A program made the translations under genes and the position numbers. DNA of 64,000 nucleotides, taken from assembly GCF_036884655.1 (NCBI RefSeq), contig NC_088359.1, positions 16,225,501 to 16,289,500 of the forward strand. The letters are read 5' to 3'. This document shows positions 1 to 11,335 of this stretch, in pieces. Each line of letters opens with the position of its first letter. Positions within the stretch are counted from its first letter, which is position 1. The DNA comes from Musa acuminata AAA Group. Taxonomy: Eukaryota; Streptophyta; Magnoliopsida; Zingiberales; Musaceae. Under the pieces are notes generated by a model, which saw only the letters and a list, made by a program, of their open reading frames with translations, had not been told where the DNA came from and did not search any database.

Positions 1-2201
1 CGAGACGACAAACTATGCCTTAACGGCTTTCGACAAGGAGGTAATCAAAACCCCCTTAATTTATTTTGAAATTACATAATGCTTTTCATTATGCATTTTT
101 TATTTAGTTTAAGAAAATTAAATATTCTTAAAAATTACATGTTTAATAAAAAAAATACAAAAATCATGATCATGCTAGTAATTTCAAAAATGATAACAAA
201 AATTACATGTTTAATAAAAAATTAATTTTGATTAAAAATGCCTTATGAAATCATGCTATATGTGGTTAAGAAGTAATACTGTGTATCATATTGCTTTCCA
301 TTGTTATTTTTTTATTTTGATTAAATGAAATCATGTTTGATTTGAAGTAATACATAATGATGGAAAGAAAATATTAAATGTTTTGATATCATAATTGATG
401 ATTTTATGCATGAGACTTTAAAGTTATACAAGATGATTTTTATGATTTATTGGTCTTGATGGTTTTTATGATGAAATTCATTTTTTGATCCTAAACGTTG
501 ATGCATGTTTTTATTTGGCATAAAAGAAAAGAACATACATGTATGAAATAAATCACATGAATTAAAACAACTAAAAAGTGGAAAGGTTTCTCCTTGAAAA
601 TTTTATTTTTTTGACTTTATTGATTTTTTAAAAAAAGAGATTAATGAATCTATTTATATCATCTTTATAAATCTCTTGAACCATGAAATTGATTTTGATT
701 GTTTGAATTTAATGGGTTTTATCAAAATCACGATCTTGATTTCTCGAGATTTATTACATGAAATCTTTTATATGAATCAAGATTTTTCATGATCTCCTAA
801 GAATTTTTTACGTTATTTATTTAAGAGGAGATGTGTAAAAATGAATTATGTCTTTTGGTTTTCACATGATCTCATCTTTCATGACATGATTTTCTGTCTT
901 TGTATAACTCCTTGTATTCATCACCCAATTAATTTCTCTTGATAAGATTAAATGAATGAGATGATATAAAATTATGCATGAAATACTCTTGATATTATTT
1001 TGATGCATGCAAATATGAAGTTATGATCATGCATGGTATGATGCAATTTGACAAATTAATACCATCATGAAACATTTATGATTTGCAATGATGTATGCAA
1101 TACTATTGCTTTTTAATTATGATGTGATGTATTGCATATGATATGAATCATGATTTAAAATGCTATGAATTGTTGCTAAAATGATGTATTATAAATGTTG
1201 ATTTAATGTTTTGTATCATGAATGCTCTAAATGATGAATGTTTGGTATCATGATCAAAATGTTGATAAATACTTAAAAATTTTAATATTTTAGTATCATG
1301 TATGATAAGCTCATAATGATGATTGATTTTTCGGTATCGTGCATGAAAAATGAAATGAAATGTTATTGAATTTGTGTATGTTGTAAATTGACACTATAAT
1401 GATGCACAAATAAGAATGATTACTTACCTTTATCATGATTTAGAAATTGATGTAAAGGGTCTTTCCTTCTTTTTGACAATGACAAAGGGGGAGCAAAACA
1501 TACTAGAAAGCAAAAAATTTGCTAGCTCGCACAATTCAAGAAGAAAGCAAAAATTGCACTTCTCAAAAAAGAAGAAATTGCTATCTTGAACATCACCAAG
1601 AATTGCTTATTTGAAGTCTCAAGAAGATGCAAAAATATGCTATCTTGCACATCGCAAAGAAAAGCAAATATGCCAACTTACATATCTTTAAATTTGCTAG
1701 CCTGTATGTTGTAAAACTTATATATTTTAAGAAGCAAGTGTTGCTTTTTTGAACATCTCTAATTTGCTAGCTTGCATAATGTAGAACTTGCTATCTTGAA
1801 CACTACAAAGAAGTGTTATCTTACCTATCTCAAGAAGTAAAAATGCTAAACTTATACATCTAGCAAAATTTACAAACTTACAAAACTTTAAATTTTTGCT
1901 AGCTTGCATGATGATAAAAAAACTAGAAATTATGTTTATCATGCAATGTGTTGAACCTATATTCCAAACACATGAATAGTTGGACTTCTCCTTTTTGTTG
2001 ATGACAAAAAGGGAGAAGTGCGATCATGTTATGCATGATGACGTATTACAAATATTCAAGATGAAATTTGCAATGACTTGAATTCAGCTTGAATTCAAGG
2101 TTCTATCAATATGGCATATTGATAGGGGGAGTTTGTTTAAACTCCGGGAGTTAAAGTTAACTCCGTCATCAATTAGTTATTATTATCAAAAAGGGAGAGA
2201 T
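1..2201 (+). mobile_element. 3' internal region of a Maximus/SIRE-like copia retrotransposon
   Basis: AT-rich sequence with no long open frame. Purine-rich phrases of the kind found in the 3' untranslated tail of SIRE/Maximus elements recur, such as gacaaagggggagcaaa near 1,480 and gatgacaaaaagggagaag near 2,000. The last one, aaaaagggagaga, directly precedes the LTR at 2,202 and would be the polypurine tract. Between about 1,500 and 1,940 a loose motif (ttgctagcttgca, ttgctatcttgaac) repeats many times at 30-60 bp spacing. Coding domains would lie left of the window. The family name is inferred from layout, not from a seen pol gene. Confidence 0.5.
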
Positions 2202-2964
2202 TATTGAATCTCATATTTTGATGATGAAACCAATTGATAATTGTTTATGATTTAATCTGCATTTTGAGTGACGTAGGATGCTTCAATCAGGATGAGACAA
2301 TTAAAGCAGGAAAAATCAAGTTGTGCCAGAGGAGAACATGTCAGAAGATTGGACGTCTAGCCGGTGGATCGGTCGACGTATCGACAGAAGGCTTCGGGCC
2401 GTGGATTCGGGCATCGGGCCAAGAAGAGCGGATATTGCGCCAAGGATATCAGAGTTGTGGAGTCAACTGGCCGATTGGGCAATAGGCCACAAGAGAGGAC
2501 GATGCGTCAAAGAATCGGACGAAGCGTCAAGAGACCAATGACATGCCGGACAACTTGATTAATGCTTAGTATTAATTGTCTAGATCGAAGTTTGTTTTAT
2601 ATGTGCAGGATTAACTACGATGACGGTAAGACATGCAGCAGGAGTTGTGCCGGAGTCAAGACCATGATCACGTTGGGGGTTTGAGAGTTTGACGGAAGTC
2701 CGGACAGTCATCGAAGGTTCTGCAGGAACAAATCCAAGAAGTCCAAGAGCTTGCCAAAGAAGCTCGTCGGAACTCGCCAAGTGGATCGTCGCAAGTCCAG
2801 GAGTTTGCCCGAAGTCCGCTGGAGCATCGCCGATGTTTCATCGGATGTTCGCCAGAAGTTCACCGAAAGAAGCGATTGACGCACCGGAGCAAGTTACAAT
2901 ATTAATGTCTTAAATATCATAGTTAGCATGTAGATTAAGTTAGGAATGGGAGGTGATCCCATTA

Positions 2965-5900
2965 ATACATTCCCATTTCCATTCAGGTATAACTAAAGGT
3001 TGCAGCAACCCTCCAAGTCTTTGGTGTTCTACTTTGATTTGCTGACACGTCAAACATTTTGAAACATACATTGCAATTTCCTTCTTCATGCCTTCCCACC
3101 AATAATAACTTTGAAGATCTCTATACATCTTAGTGCTCCCAGGGTGTAGGGCGTACTTTGAAGTATGACTTTCATTTAGGATTTGATTCTTGATATCTAG
3201 TTCATTTGGTACACATACTCTCTCCCCAAATCTCAATAGGCCATCCTTTGAAACTTGAAATTGTGGCTTCAATTCCTTTTCTACTTCACTCCTCAAGTAG
3301 ATTAAGTGTGGATCTCGTAATTGTCCCTCCTTAATTTGTTGCATAAGATCAGACTGCACTTGAATGGAGGCCATCAAAATCATCGAGTCTTGCTCTTTCC
3401 TCAAAGCTTTCAAATCAAAATTTTCTTCTATTAGCTTCCATTGCTTCACGACCAGACTAGCCATAAAACTTGTAGATTTCCTACTAAGTGCATCAGCTAC
3501 AACATTGGCCTTGCCCGGGTGATAACGGATGGCACAATCATAATCCTTCAGAAGTTCTATCCATCTTCGTTGCCTCATGTTTAACTCTTTCTGAGTGAAA
3601 ATATATTTTAAACTCTTGTGATCAGTGAAGATTTCAAACTATCGACCATACAAATAATGTCTCCAAATCTTTAGAGCAAAAATGATTGCTGCTAATTCCA
3701 AATCATGAGTTGGATAATTCAATTCATAACCTTTAAGTTGCCTAGAATCATAAGCAATTACTCTCCCTTCCTGCATCAAAACACATCCTAGGCCCTTTCT
3801 TGAAGCATCAGCATAAACTACAAATCCCTCACTACCACTTGGAATAGTGAGAATAGGGGCACTAGTCAATCTTCTTTTTAACTCTTGAAAGCTTTGCTCA
3901 CAATCATCGCCCCATACAAATTTCATATTCTTCTTAGTGAGTTTGGTGAGAGGTTGAGCAATTCGAGAAAATCCCTCCACAAATCTCCTGTAATAACCTG
4001 CCATGCCCAAGAAACTTCTAACCTCTGTTACATTTGTTGGTACTTCCCATTCAACTACAGCTTCTATTTTCCTTGGATCAATAGATATACCCTTCCCTGA
4101 AATCACATGGCCTAAAAAAGCAACTTCATTCAACCAAAATTCACATTTGCTGAACTTCGCATACAACTTCTTTTCTCTTAGTATGGACAGCACATCTCTC
4201 AAGTGTTCCTCATGCTCCTGGTTACTCTTTGAATACACCAATATGTCATCAATAAATACAATTACACAGATATCCAAGAGCGGTTGAAATATCCTATTCA
4301 TTAGTTCCATAAAAGCTGCAGGGGCATTTGTCAAACCAAACGGCATCACCAAGAATTAATAATGACCATATCGAGTTCTGAAAGCTGTTTTTGAAATATC
4401 CTCCTCCTTAATCTTTAACTGATAGTAACCTGACCTCAGGTCAATCTTAGAGAATACTTGTGCACCCTGTAGTTGATCAAACAAATCATCAATTCTAGGT
4501 ATGGGATACTTGTTTTTGATGGTCACCTGATTCAACTGTCTATAATCAATACAAAGCCTCAATGTTCCATCCTTCTTCTTCACTAATAGTACCGGAGCAC
4601 CCCATGGGGACACACTGGGTCGTATGAAACCCTTATCTAATAATTCTTGTATTTGCTTCTTTAATTCTTCTAGCTCAAGTGGTGCCATTCTGTAAGGAGG
4701 CTTAGATATTGGGGTTGTACTGGGGACTAGATCAATAGCAAAGTCACCCTCTCTATCTAGAGGTAAACCAGGCAAGTCATCAGGAAATACATCAGGGAAT
4801 TCCTTGACCATTGAAATTTCATCTAGGTGGGTTTCCTGATTTGAATGCTCCTTTACACACACCATATAACAAAAACAACCTTTCTGCATAAGATGATAAG
4901 CTTGAAGTGCGGATATTAAGCAAGGAGGCAAATCATGCTTAATGCCCTCAAAGAAAAATATAGGCTGATCTGGTATGCAGAAAGTAATTATTTTTTTGTA
5001 ACAATCAATACTAGCATGATGAGAAGATAACCAATCCATGCCAAGTATAATATCAAAGCCCTGGATCTCTAGGAGAATCAAATCAGCAAGGAATTCGTGG
5101 TCTCCTATAGAGATCAAACAAGATGGGTAGACCAAGTTTGTTGCCAATGAATCTCCAACAGCAGTTGTTACATATAACATATAATCCAGGGGTTTAGGTG
5201 GAATATCCAAGTGGCAAGCAAAGTACTTTGAAACAAACGATAAGTTGGAGCCGGGATCAAACAAAACTTTTGCATTTCTTTTAGAAACATGAAGAATACC
5301 TTCCACCACTGATTTAGAAGCTCTAGAATCTTGTTCAGTGATAGCGTACACTCTAGCATGGGCTGAGGGTCTAGGAGACAGTGGCTCTCTTTTCCTGTTT
5401 AGTGGGCAATCTCTTAGTTGATGACCTAGCTTCCCACAACCAAAACATGCTCCAGTCACCCGAAAACACCGACTTGTTTCATGATTTAATCCGCATTTTG
5501 CACATAACTGAGTCCTCCCCAATGGTTTCCTTTTCTCAAATCCAGATGTCTTAAACCTCTTGTTACTATCTTCATATTCATTTTCTCTCCTGCTTTTGCT
5601 AGTAAATTTGTCCCTTTTGTTCTTGCCAATGATTTCTTGAATTTCCTCCATGTCTCTTTCAATTTTCAAAGCTCTTTCTACCGTATCAGCATATGTTTGT
5701 AATTTTAAAGCTGACATTCGGCTTCTTATTGCCGGCTGTAATCCCCTTTCAAACCTTCTTGCCTTTCTAGATTCATCATCAGTCATATGTGTGGCAAACC
5801 TGGAGAGCTCAGTAAATTTAGATTCATACTTTGTAACCGTCATACTTCCCTGGATAAGATTCAAGAACTCCAATTCTTTTTGCTCTCTCATGCAATCTGG

Positions 5901-6320
5901 AAAATATTTGTCGTAAAACTTTTCTTGGAATAACTTCCATGTCATTGGCTCATGTTTGATTTCAGACATCCTCTTAATCATTCTCCACCAGTGTTCAGCT
6001 TCTCCTTCCAGCATAAAGGTGGCAAGAAAAACCTTTCGTTCATCAGAGTAACTTAAGGCATCAAATATTTTCTCTATCTGCATCATCCATCGTTCCGCCA
6101 CCATTGGATCAGACTCACCACTGAAACTGGGAGGACTAAGCTTCTTAAACTGTCCAATTCCCAACCCCGTCCGGTTTGATGTCTCTATTCCATCATTACT
6201 TCCTTGTTGGACAGGTTGTTGTTGTTGTTGCATCACTTGTGCCATAGTCTCCAAAGTCCGCATAATACCACTCAATTGATCAGTAGTAGATGCAATAGGA
6301 GAACCAGATGATCTCGTCAT
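2965..6320 (-). pseudogene. gag-pol polyprotein of the gypsy element, two stops and truncated
   Basis: One reading frame runs from the Met codon at 6,320 to the truncation, broken only by TAA at 4,356-4,358 (inside RT, just before [12 protein letters not shown]) and TAG at 3,639-3,641 (RNaseH, before [12 protein letters not shown]). Order: Gag with retrotransposon-gag region ([14 protein letters not shown]), a CCHC zinc knuckle ([14 protein letters not shown]), protease with [11 protein letters not shown] where D-S/T-G is usual, RT ([23 protein letters not shown]), RNaseH with a catalytic Asp in [10 protein letters not shown], and integrase with the zinc-finger segment [11 protein letters not shown], ending at VIPEWKWE. 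The ORF at 4,356-6,320 still encodes 654 residues. It cannot make a complete polyprotein. Confidence 0.9.
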
Positions 6321-6425
6321 CCTTGCTTCCTAAAACATCAAAAGAACATTTTCTTTGATCAATCTCTAAATGATAGTCAATAAACCTCAAAAAAAACATA
6401 ATATTCTTAGTGATTCTCAAATCAT

Positions 6426-6437
6426 GCTCTGATACCA
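6426..6437 (-). promoter_or_regulatory. Primer-binding site for initiator-Met tRNA
   Basis: On the minus strand this reads TGGTATCAGAGC, complementary to the 3' end of plant initiator methionine tRNA. It lies four bases inside the LTR boundary at 6,442, where a minus-strand element should start reverse transcription. The position fixes the inner edge of the 5' LTR. Confidence 0.85.
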
Positions 6438-6441
6438 CCTC

Positions 6442-9022
6442 TGTCACGCCCCTAAAAATATCCATGATATTTAAAATTTTTCGTCACAACAAACCCAGGA
6501 TCCAAACACACATTTGAGGTCACTAAGAAAACATTCAGATCAAAAATTTCACTTCTATAATCTACCAATTCATAACCCTGTGCAATTCATAAACATAGCA
6601 CACATCACTCGATAATTTATACAATCTGAACCCAACTCATCAAAATAAAAACCACAATATAAATCCACAAGTGGGGAAATCTATGCAGTCACCACAATCA
6701 TCGATTTACCATAAATTCATATCATTACACGAATTTAATTTAACATTCCAAAACCCTATACATGAGGGATCCTTTAACTTACACAAAATCCACAGGATTA
6801 GATTCATAGTCACATTTCATTAGATGCAAGGTAGCTTATACACAACTACATATATGCTAACAAAAGTTCTGCCCAACGTCTTCTAAACTTTCCACTGCCT
6901 CAGCCCATTCTTAACATTTAAGCAAGCGATACGCTATCCTGAAAAATTTATCAACAAATGGGGTGAGCATAAAGAGCTCAGCAAGTGACTAACATATCCA
7001 TATCAAAATAGTACAATTTCCAAAGAGATACAGTTTCAAACACAAAGCAGAATATACGATTTCGTATACATAATATCATTAGGAGCAGAATCATAATTGT
7101 CCTTTTTAATCATACATATTTGGTTCCTGACAGATGGGGCATAGAGTAATTGGAGCATATCAGAAACAAAGGAAACATATCGGAGCTTATTAATGGCATA
7201 TGAAATGTTCCAAAACACATCAACGACATATGGAACATTTCGAAGCAAAATCAACAGTGAATGAAGCATTTCAGAGCATATCAAACTCATATGTCGTACA
7301 GAAGCTCAAACGTCGTCCTTGACGTTGCAATCATATCATACTTATCCAGAGCATGAACAGAAATAACTCACAAAACTCTGGATGTCATATCAAACATATA
7401 GAGGGTGTAGTGGGATCTCAGTCAGAATGTGATTCATCCATTTCTGAATGACCACCTGACAAAAGTCTCCCACGTCTGGGAGCTCCATCCACCCACGTCT
7501 AGGTGAAGTCAAAGGGGGCCGGCAGAGCATCGCAGGCTCTAAGCAATATCCCACAAAGCGGGACCCCACAAAGCGGGCAAATCAGCGCATACCCTTTACC
7601 ATTTCTGGCAAAGGTCCAGACAATCCCACACACCAGAGTATAAGAAGGCAGTTTCAACAATAAGTAGCATATAACGGAAGCACACGCGGAACAACCAAAC
7701 GTACATGTGCCTTTTCAAAAGCAATGTGATGCAAGGAACAAATCTCTCACAAAAGTATTCATTTTAGGAAAGAAATGAAAGCAAGAGTGTACAGGGATTC
7801 CAAGCAATCATAATCAACTCAATTCCAATAAGAAGATTAGGCGAATTCAAGTATCCAAAGGAAATGGAACAGAATACGCGAAATCGACCAAAGCTCGATT
7901 TCGGACAGAATTCCAGTGGCACATCAAACAATTATTTCAGAATAACAATTATGCTCCAATACCCATAAGAAGGCTATGGTCGAATCATATATCAATCTAT
8001 ATTATGATAGAACAGATTTCATATGAAACAGGGCTCCCAACACAGAGTTACCTCTGATTTGGTAACACAAGGTCAAAATCACAATCACTGTTTTGCAGAA
8101 TTTATAGGGTCGGAATCAACAGACGATAGAGTGGGCAATTGAACTCCAAAATTTTCAAACTATATGTCAAAAGAGAGAATTTCAAGTTTAGTTTCAAATA
8201 AAATCAGTTTGGTACAAATCAGAATTTTCAACAGGGAGTTATAGGCGTTTTAGTATCGAAAGGTCAGAAATCTTGAACTCTGTTTTACAGCGTCTATAGG
8301 CTCTTTTGAAACAAATTTTTGGGTAAGTATTCGGTGTCCAAAATCTACAAAATCGGTGTCAAAAGAAATACATACGAGTCTAATTTCAAACAAAAATAGT
8401 TCCTGCCTGAATCCTCATTCTGTACTAGAACTTATAGCTGAAACAGTGCTTAGGGGTCAGTTTACCGAAAAACTTTCAGAATCCATGGTTTTATGTCCAA
8501 GGAGAGACATATCAGTTTCTAAATAGAAATCTTCCAATTTATTTTGAATCAACATAAAAATAGAGTCTAATACTTCTGTAGGATGGGGTTAGAACACTTG
8601 CCGTTGGAAATTTTGACCCGAAATGACAAGATTAAAGCAAGAACCCTAAAAGCCCCAATTTTCTTTCTCTTCTTCTTCTTCTTCTTCTTCTTCTTCTTCT
8701 TTCTTTCTTTCTTTCCCTCATCACCCACGAGTTGCCTCCTCTGCTTCCTTAACAACGAAGGCAGAGAGGCTTAAGCGGTGGAATTTGTCATTTGGTGCAT
8801 TTTGCAGTTTAGTCCTTGTTTTTATCATATTCACGATTAGGTCCTTAGGGTTTACATATAGGTCCTCAGATTCTTTCTTTTCTTTTTTTTTTTTGAACAG
8901 ATCTCCCAAATCTTAAAAATAAGTTACCTCTGATTCATACTCTATTTCTTTTGTCAATTAAAATAGATGCTTACATTATCACCAAAAATTTATACGAACA
9001 TTCGGAAATTAGGGGTGTTACA
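6442..9022 (-). mobile_element. 5' LTR of the Tekay/Del-like gypsy element, 2.58 kb
   Basis: On the plus strand it starts tgtcacgcccctaa and ends ttaggggtgttaca, giving TG...CA ends with short inverted similarity. It contains a 30-bp minisatellite (about 7,100-7,290), a (CTT)n tract near 8,660-8,715 and a T-run near 8,885. The ORFs inside it are low-complexity artefacts. Much of it aligns in reverse complement with about 15,120-17,514. Confidence 0.8.
7100..7290 (-). repeat. 30-bp minisatellite inside the gypsy LTR
   Basis: Degenerate copies of a roughly 30-bp unit with the core catatg(g)aa(a/c)att(t/c)c(g/a)aa are spaced at about 30 bp. The same unit, better preserved, is at 16,440-16,835 in the opposite orientation within the related LTR, so the array belongs to the family. 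Confidence 0.6.
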
Positions 9023-10019
9023 GTAGTACCGTCATAACCCCGGAAATCCGGGAGATGACACTTTTGAGCTCCAAATTCAAACCAGTTGAGGCCTATATAA
9101 ACCCCACCCTTTCCTACATAAAAGGGCACCGGAATTTAGCATTTATTCTGAGAATTTGAGAGCTTAAAAGTATTCTAAAATGCTAGAAGTTCTTCTCCCT
9201 CTTTTCTTCTAAGTTTTGATCATTCAAGAGAGGAGTGAAAATCTGTAAGGGTTGTCTCCTAAGCCCGTCAAAATGAGTAAAGCTGTAAAAGGGTGGTTGG
9301 CCTTCGTCAATTGAAGGAAGGCCTCTAGTGGACATCGGTGACCTCATCGGAGGAGGAAGCCAAAAGTGGATGTAGGTCAAGATTGATCGAACCACTCTAA
9401 ATCTCGGTTTGCATTTATATTCTACTCTCTATCTTAACTGCAAACTGCTTCCATTGCTTTTCTTCAACTGTACTTCGCTTAATCTTAAGTTGAAGAACTT
9501 TTCAAAATAGTTTTTCATCGAAAGTGTTTTTATCATACGAACGTCGTTTTAAATCGTCGAAAGTTTTCCGCTGCACTAATTCACCCTCCCCCCCTCCTCT
9601 CTTAGTGCTCTTGATCCTAACATACTTGTGGCCTTCTTCGACCGCCTTGACACCTTAATATCAAGGAAACCGACCTCTTATTCTCTTCATGTATGTGGGC
9701 TGCCCGTCCTCTTCGGCTTTTCGGGAAGGGGAGTTGAACTACTGTCTTGACTGCACTAACGGAATGTGTTGACTTGCGCTTACGGGAGTTGTTACGGTTG
9801 CTTGTGAACTTGCTTTAACTTTTTCCTTCAAAAGAGCCTGCCTTATCTTACGGGTCATAACCTTTGAGTTGACTCTTGAACCAGTTGTCCTCCTTGGGCT
9901 CTTTTCTTTACGGTGGTGATAGAATCCTTGAAAACATAGTTTTTAAAAGGAATTGATAGCCTTAAGCCTTCTCTTTCTTTCCTAGCTCTTGATTTTCCTC
10001 TTCTTTCTCAAAGAGGTAG

Positions 10020-10320
10020 GACTCCCCTTCCATACTATCTGTGATCCTATTCTCCTCCATAAGATCTTGAATCCTATTCTCTTCCATAATATCTGTAATC
10101 CTATTCTTTTCCTACTGTAAGTTAGCTATTCCCTTCCCTACTGTAAGTAATCCTATTCTCTTCCTACCCTACTGTAAGTTAGCTATTCTCTTCCTCCAGC
10201 CTGTAAGTTAGCTATTCCCTTCCCTGCTCGTCCGTAATCCTATTCTCTTCCATAATATCTGTAATCCTATTCTTTTCCTACTGTAAGTTAGCTATTCCCT
10301 TCCCTGCTCATAAGATTGGA
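10020..10320. repeat. Shuffled short-phrase repeats
   Basis: Two phrases alternate irregularly: taatcctattctcttccataatatctg and cctactgtaagttagctattcccttccct. Each appears several times with partial versions between. The pattern looks like recombination among short direct repeats rather than slippage of one fixed unit. Confidence 0.7.
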
Positions 10321-10599
10321 AAAAGTGGTACGAGTGTCTGAGAGCAAGGAATAGTATTCAAAAAGGAAAAAGTAAAACAAAGATGAAATAAGAAGCTCTA
10401 AAGAATTGGGGACTAACTGCTTTCATGCCTTGACCGAGTCTCAAGAGTTGGTACTGTACAAATACTTATCTATAGTATCTCATAAAACTAGCTCAAGAGT
10501 TGGTACTATACAAATACGGATCTGGAGTCTCTAATTAAACTTGTATAATAAATATCTAATGAAACTAGTAGAATCAAAAGGGTGCCCATTTATAATCAG

Positions 10600-10780
10600 A
10601 TGAATAGGATGAGTGTTCCTTTAATGAAATGATACAGATTGTGGGTGTAACCTTTAATGAAATGATACAGATGTGGGTTAGAAAAGAGTATAAGAATGGG
10701 TGTTGAATAAGAGAGTAGAGGAATGGGTTGTAAATAAGGGTGTTGAATAAGAAAGTAAAGTAATGGGTGTTGAAGTAATT
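10600..10780. repeat. Imperfect short tandem phrases
   Basis: The phrase ctttaatgaaatgatacagat occurs twice about 38 bp apart. It is followed by repeated variants of aatgggtgttgaataaga. Small ORFs called here translate these repeats and are not genes. Confidence 0.6.
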
Positions 10781-11213
10781 TGATATCGAGTTTTGTAACA
10801 TTGGGCATCTCCTACTTTGCATAAGCCGACGATACTGCAACATTATTGACTTCCTACACCTCTATTCTTTAGGTACGTACCATTAGATACTATAGAAATG
10901 GAAGACGCCCCCTTACTTAGACCGGCATTGTTTACTTTCCAATTCCACTAATATTTCTTCTCTGTTGTTAGAATACTAACATTATTGACTTACCTATGAA
11001 ATAATGAATAGGATCTGTCTAGAAGATATCATAGGGATATTCATCCACTAAATAAGAGAGTTAAGAGACTGTTATATACTCGCATTATGGACAGGCACCG
11101 AAATAGACTAGTCAAGAAAAAATAGGCGCATACTATTCTATAATCAATTAGGAGAATCACACCGATCCCGTCCGAAGTGAGTGAATTGCATATATAGATC
11201 CATAGATAGGAAA

Positions 11214-11287
11214 GGGCTTTAGTCATATAGTCAAAGTCTACCGCTGCCCTAACGGTGATATTGTAGGTTTGAGCCCTACTAAGCCTA
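11214..11287 (+). pseudogene. Decayed mitochondrial-type tRNA-Ile (trnI-CAU-like)
   Basis: A cloverleaf is recognisable. The acceptor strand GGGCTTT pairs with TAAGCCT apart from one mismatch and one G-T. A perfect 5-bp T stem (GTAGG/CCTAC) encloses a seven-base loop TTTGAGC. The anticodon stem ACCG...CGGT remains. From memory, plant mitochondrial trnI-CAU has the same acceptor, anticodon stem and T arm. Here the D arm is disrupted and the anticodon loop is altered and longer (GCTGCCCTAA where CTCATAA is expected), so it should not be functional. A second partial copy follows at 11,288-11,335. Confidence 0.55.
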
Positions 11288-11335
11288 CCGCTGCCCCTAG
11301 TACATATAGTCAAAGTCTCCGTAACCCTACGATTT
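11288..11335 (+). repeat. Partial duplicate of the tRNA-like sequence
   Basis: The phrase accgctgccc recurs just after the tRNA-like gene, followed by a second copy of catatagtcaaagtct. The order is rearranged, suggesting local duplication or a template jump within the mitochondrial-like block. Confidence 0.5.

Larger units (their letters stand above)
2965..9022 (-). mobile_element. Ty3-gypsy retrotransposon (Tekay/Del-like), 3' truncated
   Basis: It reads leftward: 5' LTR 9,022-6,442, primer-binding site, then gag-protease-RT-RNaseH-integrase to about 2,965. There the integrase stops abruptly against the host LTR. The rest of integrase, any chromodomain, the polypurine tract and the 3' LTR are absent, so the left end and some host LTR sequence were deleted after insertion. 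A decayed relative of the same family lies at 15,110-18,230 in the opposite orientation. Confidence 0.85.
2202..9622 (+). mobile_element. 3' LTR of the Maximus/SIRE-like element, split by a nested gypsy insertion
   Basis: 2,202-2,964 and 9,023-9,622 match, in order, the two ends of the complete solo LTR at 32,966-34,723 (opposite strand). The left piece shares the start (tattgaatctcatattttgatgatgaa, with the canonical TG mutated to TA), the phrase gcaggattaactacgatga, and the block ending ggtgatcccatta. The right piece shares gagctccaaattcaaac, the CT-rich block and the terminus ttgatcctaaca. The intervening 6.06 kb is a minus-strand gypsy element. The middle of the LTR, including the GC-rich minisatellite present in the solo LTR, is missing at the junction. 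Confidence 0.8.

Noticed and set aside
8567..8774. ORFs rich in Phe or Lys on both strands
   Set aside because: They translate a (CTT)n tract inside a gypsy LTR.
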